Shown piece by piece: positions 35,319 through 48,490 of a DNA stretch of 64,000 bases; positions within the stretch are counted from its first letter, which is position 1, and each line of letters opens with the position of its first letter. The position numbers were made by a program, and so were the translations under genes. This DNA is from Atopsyche davidsoni (Eukaryota > Arthropoda > Insecta > Trichoptera > Hydrobiosidae), in NCBI GenBank assembly GCA_022113835.1, contig JAILWY010000023.1, positions 14,444,001-14,508,000 on the forward strand. Reading direction: 5' to 3'. Below the pieces are notes generated by a model that was not told the DNA's origin, did no database searches, and saw only the letters and a program-made list of their open reading frames with translations.

Positions 35319-35565
35319 CAGGGTTAGACATATTTTTGATCACTACGGGCGACATGCATTTTTTAAATTATATGCGGCGGTCTACCAACATAAAAATAAA
35401 TTTAAATTTACTTAATATAAACAAAATATCAATAGAAATAATTATTTCTTTTCACAAACTAATCGGTTTATGCGGGACGGACATCAGCGGTGTGTATACT
35501 ATAATAAATATCAGACAGCGGGGCGACTAGGAATAGCCACGCGGTCGACGCTTTGGCCACCCCTG
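35319..35565. mobile_element. Possible hAT-like non-autonomous element
   Basis: The left end reads CAGGGTTAGACATA and the right end, inverted, CAGGGGTGGCCAAA. They agree at 10 of 14 positions and have the CAGGG start common in hAT elements. Flanking 8-mers (CTGTATAT and TTATAGAT) agree only in part, so a target duplication is not established. The body contains an open frame of no recognisable family. Confidence 0.4.
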
Positions 35566-36403
35566 TTATAGATACTATGTTAAAATGCATCATTGAGCAT
35601 TACAGAAAACGCACATTTATTAAAAAATTATATAAAATTGTCACTTTGTGAAATAATAATTTTATAGGTATATAATTCATCTCAATAAGCTCGCGCTGCC
35701 CCGCTCGGGCTCTCCGTCCTCGCGTGCGACAGTTGCCATATCGTTTGCCTGTGGATTGTCCCCCAGATCGGGTGTCGTACGTTATTTAGTTATTTTGACG
35801 GTTGCACTTCACTCGAGTAAAGGTCGGTGACATTACACCTACCTGACCAACTTCAGAGCGGGACGGCCGATACCATTCACGGTCAGCTAGAGGGAGATGA
35901 TGACACGATGAGCGCTCTTACAGGGTTGTCACTAACGTTAGAAAAAGAGGTTTTTATTTATTAGTGATATACACGTTATAGCTGTACACAATGTGATTAT
36001 AATCGTACTCCGAAGTTATGGAAAATGAAACGCATTAAGTTGTGCATATAAAATTAGCAATTTAGTCGCTTCAGTTATTTAAATGGGTGCATATAGCACT
36101 GTGTATTTTAGAACCATAACTGATACTAAAAAATGTCAAATGAGTGGTTTTTAACTAAAAAAATAATGCAGATTTTTTTGTAGACGATGCTGATTATAAT
36201 ATCAAGGTCAAATTTTTGAATGGTGATCTTTGAAGCATTATTATTTTAATGCTTCAAATGGGTGAGATGTCTCCAAATTAAAACGTAGAATAAGTGAACA
36301 ACATCGCGTGTGAAAATCTGCAAAAAATAAATTTGTTTAAATTAAAATTAAATTTTAATTATAGCTGTAACACTGAAACGTTGTTTATATTTTAAATTTA
36401 ATT

Positions 36404-36500
36404 GGTGTCCAGTTTCGCCAACCTTTCGCGTTGGCATTATCAAACTGAGTACATGTGTACAACATACATTGGGTACAACGCGTGGAAAAATCACTTAAGT
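36404..36500 (-). repeat. Dispersed repeat copy 1 with degenerate hammerhead-like core
   Basis: The minus strand carries TTGATAATGCCAACG, then GTTGGCGAAACTGG and ACACC. On the plus strand this is followed by CGTGGAAAAATCACT and GTATTTTA. A second copy of both blocks lies near 37515-37595, but with the first block in the opposite orientation relative to the second. Confidence 0.6.
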
Positions 36501-37514
36501 ATTTTATTTAAAATATTAAAATCTATTTTATTTTAATATTGTCTTGCCAGACATTGACAATCGCAAGAGATATTTAAATTAATAACAATCACTAAAAAAT
36601 GTTACTCTAAAGTTTTTATATTATTTATAAAAAAACAACCTATAAATATTTTCAAATTATCTATTATTTATCATTCGGGCAACCCTGCGTCGTGCCACCA
36701 CGCAAGGAGGACAGCGAGACGGAGCTATACCAACCGCGGCGGGAGCAACAGAGACGGCAGGCGCAGGTGAGAGGAGTAAAAGAGACACGACTAAAATCCC
36801 CCACACGAAAACAAGACAGCAGCATTCCGACACTATCTAACGCATAATTGATGATTTTAAACGGCGTGCGAGCGAGACGCGACGTGGCTGCGGTACGCGG
36901 GTCGGCAGCGAGAAAGGGACGGATGCATTCTGTCGCTGCGAAGTTGGGATTTGCCGGTGCCTGGCACGGGATGGAACAGAGGCCGCGCGGGCGCATGGAC
37001 AAAAAGTCTGTATGGCCATTTGTATTTTTTTTTTTTCTTTATTTTTATTTTATTTTTGCTCGAATACTGTTTTTGATTCGCGATGTTGGAAACCATCCTA
37101 AATTTGTACAGTTAAGCGCTGCCATCCTTGCGACTCACTCACCTGTAATTGGATACATCTTAATAGTAATAGAATTTTATATTTCTACTCATGCTGCACC
37201 TACAATCATACGACTATATTTTAATAAATAAATATTATTCAATTTACGGTTGCTCTTAGGACTTGTAACACAAAAAAATAATAATGAATGTTATCCTGTA
37301 AAAAATATGTTTACAAATACTTATATTTTAATTATATCCATGCAGACACGATAAAATATCTTTTGTGTATTCAAATTTTATTTATCATTTTTTAAATAAA
37401 TAATTAAATATTTTAAATTTAAGAAGGTTACAGACAATTTATTAATCAATCAATATTTTTGACACAGAGTACTTATTGGAATTCCATTTTAATATTTAAT
37501 AATAAATAGACTCA

Positions 37515-37595
37515 ATTTGATAATGCCAACGGTTAGCGAAACCGGTCACCAATAAAAATTAACACGTGGAAAAATCACTCACGTATTTTAAAGGG
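37515..37595 (+). repeat. Dispersed repeat copy 2 with degenerate hammerhead-like core
   Basis: The plus strand carries TTTGATAATGCCAACGG, then TTAGCGAAACCGGTCACC, followed by CACGTGGAAAAATCACTCAC and GTATTTTA. It is related to 36404-36500 with the first block inverted. The GCCAAC/GTTNGC stem and the GAAAC element recall a hammerhead, but the core reads TTGATAA. Confidence 0.6.
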
Positions 37596-38648
37596 GATAC
37601 TGAGCATTGCGTCGATTTTAATTTACAGTTATTACAGTTAATTTACAGAAAGCTTTTTTCTGATTTTTTTGTTGTTGTTATTATTATTGTTTGGTCAAAA
37701 TATTGATATTGTAATAGTTTTTGTCAATCCCGATGCGCTTTCTTTCGTGTGGGTGGCAATAATAACAAAATTACAGAGAGAGCGCTGGCAACACTGATTA
37801 AGCATAGTACTTTGAGGCACGCAATGTATTTCCGCATGTATAAACAGCCATTGCTTTTTAATTAGCAGTTCAATACAAACTTGTCACTGTTTTTAGAATT
37901 GGAAAGCACGTGAAATGAAACGCACTTTGAGGTTTTTTTTTTTTTAATAGTTTTAAACCGTTTTGATCGATTAGCGTTATCATTAAATTTTTTTTAAAAA
38001 AACACGAGATAGAGTCGAATATTTCGCTGAATTTCTTTTATATGGCACAAACCAATCGATTAAATTTTAAATAGTTTTTTTATGAGGATTACGAAAATTA
38101 ATAGTCGCGATCCGCAAATATACCGTCTGCTATTTGGATTTTTCAAACGTTATTAATAAAATATTATTTTCTAGCATCTAACGGTAAACGATAATTATGT
38201 ATTAAGAATCGCTTTATTAACATTTTATTTTTATATTTTTGATTAAATTTTATTGATATATTTCGAATGAATGATAAAATAATATTCGTAGATTTTGGCA
38301 AAAATTCAATAATATTGTGAAAACACCCAAGACACCACAAAATCATCGGATTTTTATAAAATTTCAGAAAATACATACAATTTCTGCTTTTCAACTATGC
38401 AATGATTTTTGAGACACTGTGTATACTAAAGCTGGCGGTTAAGAAGTTGTTTATGTTTAAATTATGTATATTGCTCTCTATATAAGCCTAGGATTCCATA
38501 TGTATTTAAGAAAATATGTTTAGGTTTTCAACTATGTATTTTTAGTTAATAAATGTCAATTAATCAAATAAGATTCGCTATTCATAACGGTTTTATTTTT
38601 AATGCTTCATTAAATTAGACTGTAATAAAAAAAATACACCGAAAAGAT

Positions 38649-38670
38649 AAAAAAAAAAAAAAAAAAAAAA
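38649..38670. repeat. Poly(A) tract
   Basis: About 22 consecutive As. It might mark a retroposed 3' end, but nothing recognisable precedes it. Confidence 0.9.
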
Positions 38671-38843
38671 CACACCTACAGTTTGGCATTTTTCAATGTT
38701 ACGATTCGATACAAATCCGGTTTTATTATTTTTATTTAATTGATACTAAAAACCCTTTTTATAGGTTTATTAAAAAAAATCACCAGAGATTGTAAACCTG
38801 CCTAGATGATTATAACAAAATAATATAATTTTTTTTTATCGTA

Positions 38844-38966
38844 AAGCGGCCCACACACGTTGAAACACACAATTGAGTATCCTTTTATTTTGTGTTTTTT
38901 TATAGAAAAAGATTGGCTACTTCGCCGTTTTGTTGTCTGTTTTGTTGCAAAGTGTGTAGGCCGCTT
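38844..38966. mobile_element. Short MITE, 123 bp, 19-bp inverted ends
   Basis: The left end AAGCGGCCCACACACGTTG and the right end, inverted, AAGCGGCCTACACACTTTG match at 17 of 19 positions. The interior is AT-rich and non-coding. No target duplication was assigned. Confidence 0.75.
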
Positions 38967-40466
38967 AACACATACGTGTAACACTCAAGTATTAGTGTGC
39001 GCTTGCGAATTTAACTGAGATTCTTCAGTTTGTTTGATCCAACCATGCCCCTATAGTATAATTATGTTTTTTTTATTTTAAGAGCGTTAGATCAACTTAA
39101 TTGGATGGAATAAACTTAATTGGTAAAGTCTATTATCTCATCCGAAGCTGGCATCTGCAAACAATATTTTTACCTCCTCAGGTGTACTTTGGTTTAATAG
39201 CATTTCGTGATCAATGGGCTTGCCTCCAGGTGTTACGACACACCCAGAGCGGGATTCTCCGTACCATGTTGTAAATACTACTTATATCTTACATACACTT
39301 CAAAAAGAAAACGTATTTTATAGCCATGGCTTTCCATAATGTTATATTTTTAAAAATATCTATTCTGCATTTGGTTACCAGTCCGCTACAAAGAAGAGAA
39401 CAGGGACACGTGTTTGAGTTATTTATCCGAACTTTTTTTCTTGGAAGCAAGGAACAAGGTAGCCCTTAAGTGAAGGAACCGTACAGCTTCTAAATAATGT
39501 ATATAAACAATACGCGTGGATTATTATATATTTTTTTTATATGGGTGAGATTTAACTCATAGTTTTGGGGCTTTCAATTCCTTCGACTATCATTCTTACC
39601 TATCAAAAATGTTATTGGCTCATACGTGCAAATGTTATATGTAAAAACCACCATGCATTTGATATACCATGAAACGAAGGCCAGTCCATAGCCCAAACAT
39701 AAATACTATATTTAGTCTTATATTTTTAATTTCCACCAAATGAATTTCCTACATTTCACACAAACGCCCTTGACAAAATGCGTTTGATTTTTTTTGTACT
39801 GGAGATTTGCTGTTTGGTGTTAAAACACCCATGAAATGGAGATTTAGTTTTTATTTTTTATTTTAATTCCTAAAGAACTGATAATGATACTTGCACGATA
39901 TATTCTCAGAAGACTATTATCACACGAGGACCTAATTCCCAATATATACAACACATGATCATCGATCGTGACAGTCAATAATTAGATATCTCATTTAATT
40001 TTACACTTAATACTGCTTAGAAATAAAATAATTTTAACCTATAGAAATATACATTCGAGCCATTCTTTTTCGCCATTTAATAAAACGCTTATAAGTGCTA
40101 AAGATATGATTAATACTTAATGGGTTTTTTTTATTAACCTTTTAGAGCTGCGGCAGTTTTTAAAACGGATTTATATAAAATAGATGCGACACGGTGCATT
40201 TTCATATTATATTATTTTTGTATTAACTTAAAGTTTAATTTAAAAAATTATAATGAAATGAAATCAATTAATTTAACCGAAACATGCTATCTAGAATATA
40301 TTGCAATTAATTAAAAATCAAAAAACCCGACACTGGTGATATTATAGATTTTAAGAAAGAAATTGAGCTTATACTTGAAGACTCATTCTCGAGCTCCCTA
40401 CACGGGTTTTTTTATTGTTTAGGTGAAAATCGCAAAAAGACTTTATTAGACTTTATTAATCTCCGA

Positions 40467-40502
40467 TCGGTTGTGTCGCAGCGTGTCTAGGCAGCTTTAA
40501 TA
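40467..40502 (+). repeat. Dispersed repeat pair, copy 1
   Basis: GGTTGTGTCGCAGCGTGTCT then AGGCAGCTTTAAT recurs with few changes at 41192-41226, about 725 bp away in direct orientation. Confidence 0.6.
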
Positions 40503-41191
40503 CCACCGCTACTTTGTCGAACAATGTAGACAGACAGATAATTCATAGTCAGTCAAATAGACGATGAAACGAACTGATAATAATTTATTTTTTTGTATGA
40601 CTTATGTGAACTTAAAATAATTTAGAGCTCGCTTAGTGCAGTACAGGATATGCATACTGATTTAATTTGTAATACTAAATTTTTTTTGGGCAAAGTTTGC
40701 ATTCAAACGTGCTCAATTCGGATTCGCCCCTGCCTCCTCCGTGATCACGAGCATTGCTACTTAAGCCGCAGGTCCTGTGCATCTCCTGCCGCGAGTTGCA
40801 TGCCGCAAAGTGCAGGATTTACCCGAAGAGGTCACAAGCAAGCGTGCACGTGTGAGAGTAACGTTGCTAAACTAAAACAATAACGGAAAGAAATATTAAA
40901 TTCATAAAAAAAAAAATTAAAAATTATTTGGTATATTTAAAAATCTCTGATCCTTCACGCAGGTTGTGAGGCTTACAATGTGTGGCTTAGGTGGTAGCGT
41001 ACATGTATTCTTTCATTTTCGTTATTGAGCTATGTAGCGAAAATATGTAGAAAAAACCTTTTTTCTGCATATTGATGAATAAATAAAAATATTAAATTCA
41101 TTAGAATCAAAATACTTACAATACTACTTGCTGTCTTTATAAGCGCTTTACTTATCTTTATTTTTCTCGCCAAACACTATTGCCACCAGTT

Positions 41192-41226
41192 GCCGGTTGT
41201 GTCGCAACGTATATAGGCAGCTTTAG
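41192..41226 (+). repeat. Dispersed repeat pair, copy 2
   Basis: GGTTGTGTCGCAACGTATAT then AGGCAGCTTTAGT. Partner of 40467-40502. Confidence 0.6.
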
Positions 41227-41924
41227 TGGATATTTAACATGTTTGTGGAAAATTATTCATGCTTATTACGTGCCTCTTTTTTGTATATATTTTTTACTGC
41301 ACTCTACTTGTGCTGATCTGATTGTGAGTCTCGCTAATCGATTACAGCCTTGAGCATCCGTACATGGGAATACCTGATTGCAGGTACTTTAGCCAACTGT
41401 GAACACGGCTTACCTGTAATTCTCGCGCTGCAGCAACACGAGTCTTCATTCTTGAGTTTTCTAATTATACTCCACATAAATGAGTTACAAGAGACACACT
41501 ATTATTGCCGGTATACATCCAGTAAGAGAATTAGAGAGACATTGAGTTTGGGTATTTGAATATTCTATTTGAAAGTTCACGTTCAATTTTCAAGAGTTTT
41601 TTTAACAGTAAAGAATATATTCATCCTTATATAATATATAAACTTTCATCGGTAGTAATACGTACCTAATGAACTAAAGTAGAACCTCTAAAAGTTTGGC
41701 TGTTGTTTGCTGCCAATCACCCGTCTCACGATTTTGTGGACTCTAATCAGCTGTTGCAGCTGGAGTCTTACAACTACTTTGCATTTTTGCATTTAGATGT
41801 TATCAACAGGCACCGATTATAAAAAAGCGTAGTTTACTATTTTGGGCTTATTTTTCGAAATAATAAATTAAGCCTACTGCAGCTGATTATCTAGGGAAAA
41901 AGACATTGGACGGAGGAAACTAAC

Positions 41925-42045
41925 GTCGGTGCGGAATTTACGCCAGTGGCTGGAAGTCGGAAGTACAGCCGAATCAATAAGATTTACTCGGGACCATGTG
42001 AAATGGTCACCTACCACCTCTGAGGAGAGGCACTTGGAGAAGAAG
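41925..42045 (+). repeat. Dispersed repeat family, longest copy
   Basis: It contains TACAGCCGAATCAATAAGA, then ACTCGGGACCATGTGAAATG and ACCACCTCTGAGGAGAGGC. Related pieces occur at 9213-9246, 10010-10062 and 27796-27888. It is likely part of a retroelement or other interspersed repeat; no protein is readable. Confidence 0.65.
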
Positions 42046-42389
42046 AACATGCATCAGTTTTCTAAATATTGCAAACACAATAAATATGTACAGGTGAAAA
42101 ATTCGGACTCGTTGAATATTCAATAGTGGCCGACGAGCTGGACTTTTGGTTTTGTATGGCAGTGCGAACGCTGAATATTCACAATGAAAATTAATAAAAG
42201 TGTATTTTTGCTGGAATTTTGATAAGAGCTTCTGCAGCAGTCGATTCTCGGTCCATCTCACCGGCTGCTCCAGATCGCGGAGTGCGCGAGCTCCAGCTAA
42301 ACAAAAAAACGGGAAAATAATTCATTTCGAAGACAATAGTACGACCTCCGTGACCCGAGACGCCGTGCCGAGATGTGTACCGCATGTAG

Positions 42390-42686
42390 GGTGACCACGC
42401 ATTCTTAAAAAAACAATACATATATACATAATATTATTTTCTATGATTCTTACTTACGTTTGATTTGTTTCAGATCATCAAAATATCGACTGATCGAATT
42501 TTTTATCACATTTATACAGCGCCTGGAAACGCCCCAAGAGCTGTTCTTGTGTCGCCGACGCGGTCGAGAACGGTCGCGTACTAACAAAGCACCGACTCGT
42601 TATTAGTATAATATGCTGGTAAAATCGAATAATTTATTTAAAATCTAAGATTATATTTAAAATAAAATGAAGAATGCGTGGTCACC
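42390..42686. mobile_element. MITE, 297 bp, perfect 17-bp inverted ends
   Basis: GGTGACCACGCATTCTT at 42390-42406 is exactly complementary to 42670-42686. The interior has a GC-rich patch around 42520-42600 and otherwise AT-rich DNA. No target duplication or coding frame was found, so the superfamily is not assigned. Confidence 0.8.
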
Positions 42687-43793
42687 GCCACCATACAATT
42701 CTACCATAGCAAGTCAGACGTGCTTTGACTTGCAAAACACTACAACTGACTATTTTTACAAGCGGGATGATTTTTTGCATCAATGTCAAGCTGAGTCTTT
42801 ATACAATACTAGTTTTTAATTTATGCACTTGTTATCGTTTTATTGATCAAAGCATTATTAAATGATTATATATCATATTTGATAGCGACCTGGTCTAAAA
42901 AAAATTAGTTTTGTGGAGTTAAAAAATTTACGAAGTTTTTGAAGTATGATGATTAATAACTGAAATTGCGATCGGTTCATAATAAGTTCTGTAGAATTAT
43001 TAAGTTTTCCCCTGTATAGAATATTAACTACAGTAAATAAAGGTATATTAAGTATCCTTCACGTCTAATAATTTTTAATTTGTCTGCCTGTCCTGGCTGT
43101 GGATTCAAAACAACCTTATATCTCTAATTTCCACACATGTACATCTTTGATAGGATTTTTTGATAGGAATGGTATTAATATATTTTTATGGTTATTTTAA
43201 AAATTTATGTATTGTTTAGGTACTTAACAGGCAAACTATGCATAGACCAGTTTATTTAACATTTAATTGGCATAACGAAAAATGATAACTAGTTGAAATT
43301 GTAGTCATATTTCTCATGGAAATTTAATCGTTTTTTTAATTTTATTTTTTAAATATAATTATTATCGAGCCATATTATATTTTCCAAATTTAAAAAAATA
43401 ATTTATTACTATTTTAAAATATTGGTATTTCGTTATAAATTTAATATGGCTTCAGGACACGATGTCTTTATTTTATATTTGATAGTTTTTTTTAAACAGT
43501 TTTTATAAATTATATGATTACGTTTCCCAATACGTTGTTATATATATTTTTAGTGTAACTAATTGTTTATAAGAGCAGAGCGGCCACAGCCAAGTATAAG
43601 AAAGAAACAAATATACATAATTATTATTCCATTGTCTTGTGTATAGTTAACGCGATAATGGCCGATTGATGCAGTCATTGTTGAATGATTGTAGTTCATT
43701 GATTTGTTAATAGTCATTCCGATATGTAAACCATTCATTTAAGTCGTTGTTTGGCTTTCAATGTGTAGAATGTTTTTGATCTCATGGTATCAG

Positions 43794-43900
43794 ATGAAGG
43801 CAGAGGCGTAGTTTCAGGTGATTTTCATGATACATATAAAATAATTAATAAGTACTGAATGAAGGCAGAAACTGGTCTCAGGTGATTTTTTTATGATAAT
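43794..43900 (+). repeat. Small direct duplication
   Basis: TGAAGGCAGAGGCGTAGTTT then CAGGTGATTTTCATGAT is followed about 65 bp later by TGAAGGCAGAAACTGGTCTC then AGGTGATTTTTTTATGAT. Confidence 0.6.
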
Positions 43901-44456
43901 CACGCTTAGAATCATTTGAAAAAAAATAAGTATCATCATCGCCTCAGCCGTCTCTGTTGAATGAAGCCACAACGTTGGAGCTTAAAGCTTAGCACAACAT
44001 CAAAATTAGATTATAAAAATAATTTTAAAGTCATTTCTGTATATTCATTTCATTGGTTGATTGATTCACGAAATTGCTTGTTTCTTAAAACTCGATTTTC
44101 CGAACCTATTTATAGACGAGATCTCTTTTTTCGGGAAGAACGCTTCGCGACCTGCTGGTGTGAATTTGAGAAAATGGAAAAAGCACTAATTTAATAATAA
44201 TGATCAATTATTTTCTGTCAATTTTGTCCGTTTAGCTGAAACTCAATGGGCACAATATATATTTTTAAATTTAATTGATTTTTTTTTAATTTCAAAAGGT
44301 CAGTGAGCAAAGTAATTATTATTTTGATGAGTTTTCAAGATGACTTTCTAAATATTTTTCTTGCTTATTTTTTGGAATAAATAAAAAATCGGCAAAAGCT
44401 GATTTTACTTTTTATCGTGTAGATGACTTTTTCTTTGAGGCGATAAAACCTTGAGC

Positions 44457-44615
44457 GCGTCGTTAACTTTTCCTACCTGCAAACACGTGTGTAGTGTTCT
44501 TACCGAATATCGAATTGATTACCTGATCTTGATCTTAAAATAACAGGTAATCAAAGCTGAAATTCGGTTAGAACACTGTACAGGTGGGTTTCTAGGTAGG
44601 AAAAGTTAACGACGC
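44457..44615. mobile_element. Fully palindromic foldback MITE, 159 bp
   Basis: Both halves run from GCGTCGTTAACTTTTCCTAC inwards to GATTACCTG with modest mismatch, leaving a loop of about 18 bases near 44526-44543. The transcript of either strand would form a hairpin of roughly 65 bp. Confidence 0.85.
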
Positions 44616-47109
44616 ACAAGTAGCTTTATCCTTCTTAAAAGTTATTTGCACGAAAAAGAAGAGCCCAAAAAGTAAGATCGCCATCATCAAATTAGATTCA
44701 TTTAGTTATTAAAATAGAATATCAGTAGTAGAAATGAGCAAAAGGGAGTGTATGTATGATTTTATTTTATATCTTATTGGAATTTCATAGAAAAACTTCC
44801 TTTCTGTGTGTGATGTCTAAAAACATCTGCCGTCTTTCTCTGGTAGCATCTTCATCGAATAAATAAATTTATGGGATAACAAAATGAAAACACAAAAAAT
44901 TAATAAAAAATGTTTTATTTGTATAATGTAACATTCATGAGATAATTCTAAAGTGAATGAACAGTATGGTCGTGCGTCAATTGTTGAATCTCGTTTCCAA
45001 AGACAAGTATTGACGGCGCGACATGACAACATCGACAACTATTTACATATTCATTGAGTAACTTTGACATTCAATACACTTATAAACTTTTCTATACTGT
45101 AGTAAAAATGCACATTTAACAGATGAAGTATTTCTACTATAAATAGCAGTTATAGAATGCGTTCTGAAGTTACGTATATTTGTTGCCAGTGTTAAAATAA
45201 TACACGAAATACCTCTCAATAACTTTGTCAGATTTGTAAAGTAACATACACCTTGCAAAGCCAGCCACAAACTTCACTGATTATTAATAAAATTGCAGTT
45301 TCCAGGAGATATCTTTTTCTTTCTATATCTTCGCAAACTCACTTGTTATTTCTGTATTAATTAAGACTCATTGTAAAAGTCCTTTTAGAGGCGACAACTT
45401 TGTTTGTCGGAGAATAATTTATCCCAACCGTCGACGGTGATGAAAAAATATATCAAAATCCCACCACAAATAAATCTACAAAGGAAGGAAATAAATATAA
45501 GATTGGTTGGGAATATGATTTTTTTTCTGTCACCGTTGTCGCAAAGTTATCGCATTTGGCAGCGCTTAGTTAAAATTACATTAGCACTAGCAACAAATAA
45601 GTCGGAATAAAAAGCTATAAAAACCGAAGATACTAGAGTCCGAATCGAACGTCAACTTTAGTGTTGCTATATACAAAATATATAAAATAAGCTGACATGA
45701 AAAAATTCAACATAAAAACCTCTTTGTGAAATAATTTAACTATTGAGCTCTTTACACAGAATGAAAAATAAAAAAATGCGATATGCATATTAAAAAAAAT
45801 ATATAATTCTTCAGTCAATCAATCACCATTAATTACATCACATCTTTTCATTTCGTCTTTGTTTGTTCTATTTTAAATATTCTTCCACATTCGCACACAA
45901 ACCCGAGAGCAATTTTCAACTCGGGCATTTTTAATTGTATATCCTATGCTTTTGGACCTGCAGCGGGACAAGGGCCATCCAAAATGCCTGCCACGTAACA
46001 CTAATCGTTTTGTGCTTTCACTTTCAAAATAAATTTAAAGGACACGTCTTCAAGATGCTAATTATCACTTTGGTCCTCAGTTTCAAAATAGTCTCTTCCA
46101 GTCCTTCATCAATATTCGAGTCCTTTCCAAGTCAATTCACTATTCTTCGACTCAAGAAACAAAACATATAAACTTAATTTTAACCCAATAGCTTTATATT
46201 TGTTTTGAAATAGCAAGATATATTGTAAGCTGTTGAACACTGTAATTTTTTTTATTTGTATTGAACTTATATTTTATTTCAATAGTATTACATCCATTTA
46301 ACAATAGTTTTTAGGTAGATTGTAGACATTTGAAGCAATGAGAAGTGTTTGTTCAAAAACTAAACCTATACCCAACGACACACCCGTGATTCTAACTCGG
46401 CGACAAAGCAAAAACATTTGCTTAAAACAAAAGCAATTATGTCCAGATACAAAAACATTAGCAGAAATAAGATAAATTTTACTAACATAAAAGAAATTGA
46501 ATACATATTAAGGACTGAATGATGTAAATTCTAGCAAGGATTTATATGTAAGTAAAATTACTGATCATATCCTTAGAGTGTTGCGGCTTGGAATATTAAT
46601 TCTCCCACCCGTGCTTCTTACTCTAGTCAATAATTTAAACCATCATTACATACATGGAAATCATGTACCTAAAGACTATTGCTGAATGGACGCTTAACCT
46701 TTTGACTGTTGACTTTAACGACAGTAGATACACTGAGTGCTTAATTTAAATATTTATGCATAAAAATAAAAACATATCTATAGTGCAATAAACTCATTTA
46801 ACATCTTAAAAAAAAACCTACAGATGTCATTCATTGACTTCAGATTAAATTACAAAAGCATTGCATCACGCACATTGGTAGAAGTATACGGCCCGACCTA
46901 TCACAGGACCCACAATTAAAAGGTCAAAATGCATTATTTTGTATATACCAGAGTAAAAAAAAATGAAAGATAAGATCACCAGTTCAGATCAAACAAGGCA
47001 GCAATGAGCAGTAGTTTAGAGCTTCAAATATAATATATAAATTATATTGTAATGTGGCATTATCAAAATTAACACTTATTTTGCTGACGAGTAACGAGTA
47101 ACGTTAAAA

Positions 47110-47185
47110 AAAATCAAAAATCTGCATCCTGTGAATACTTTCAAATATGTACTGAAATAAATATATTTAGATCAATAAATTCTTA
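47110..47185 (+). repeat. Dispersed repeat pair, copy 1
   Basis: TCCTGTGAATACTTTCAAAT, ATGTACTGA and GATCAATAAATTCTTA resemble 48425-48490 (TCCTGTGAATTCTTTCAAAT, ATGTATTGATCAATACATTC). The copies lie about 1.3 kb apart in direct orientation. Confidence 0.5.
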
Positions 47186-48424
47186 ATGGGGTATACAAGC
47201 TGGAGTGCACTTACAATATACATATTTCCACTGTAAAATTTATTAACATTGCTTGTAAGCAATCGAAGACTGATCACTGACAAGAGCAGATGCACCCAAG
47301 CCTTGAGGCCTCGTAGGATTACTGTAACACCACAAGAGTCTGTCAAGTCTATGATTAACTTATTAGAATTATATCTTATCTGAAGGCTACCACTGATTGA
47401 ATACAAAGCTAATGGGTTAAACGAATTGTAAGCATTTGAAAAAAATTATACATCAAACAGATTGCAGTTTTAAGAAAGCGTGTACAATTGCTACACTGAA
47501 ATGTGCTAATATATCAATGATTAAAATACAATAGCTAACCTTTAAAACATGTATTGATATAAGATTATGATGTGATTACATTTAGTAGTATAAACACGGA
47601 ATAAATGGTTACATTCACCTATTGTTTAATGGATATTCATTTCCCTACACATAAATTCAATAATTTCATAGACATCAGAACTACTGTGAAAAGTGACAAT
47701 AACACATGTACGTTTTATAAATCCATTAAGATACGAGTGCTAACACGTATAAATTAGTATTTTATATTAAAGTTAACATCCAATACTGTGAATTTATAAG
47801 AAAGCATTTAATAATGTGAGAATGGAACACTGATCACACAATAAAAATTAGCAACTTATATAGGATCTATTTCACAGCGCTCACTGTAACGGTTGGGTTG
47901 AAGTCCCATTTTTCTTACTACCGAGCGATTGATGCATTATCTCCAACGGAGAAATTTGGAGCTCTTAAGATGGACATTTTCATTGTGTTTTCATCAATGC
48001 TTTTATGGAGTCATTTTGGCAGAGCTTTAACCAACCACAATATATTTTAACATGCATCAATACGCTGAGAACTGCGATATGGATCCTGACATCGAAGCCA
48101 AATTCTGCTTTAAATTCAAATAACACATTACATGGAAACAAATGAAGCATTCAGGTTTTTCTACTCCACATAGTATTATCAGTACATACATATTTATTTA
48201 GACATAATACGTATTAGGTGTTATAAATATTCAAATTTTATAGCCAACATCATTTTGACTAGAAATTATCTTTTGACAATTATAATTACTATGAATCTCA
48301 AATACAATTTAAATGCAATAAAATGACAGACATCTAGATAAGATTAATATATATTTTCACCCAACTCAAAAAGAGTGCCATCATTTAAAACAATCAATAC
48401 GCTCGCTGCTCTGAGTGCACGCGT

Positions 48425-48490
48425 GCGTCCTGTGAATTCTTTCAAATATGTATTGATCAATACATTCTTAGCTTTAGTGCGATACAACTG
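48425..48490 (+). repeat. Dispersed repeat pair, copy 2
   Basis: Partner of 47110-47185, in the same orientation. A GC-rich stretch at 48395-48435 precedes it. Confidence 0.5.

Larger units (their letters stand above)
35570..44450. other. Repeat-rich DNA without recognisable genes
   Basis: GC-richer islands occur at 35,690-35,930, 36,670-37,020, 40,720-40,870 and 42,230-42,390. Their open frames on both strands show no family resemblance. They may be retroelement parts or regulatory DNA. Transposon remnants in this interval are listed separately. Confidence 0.55.
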
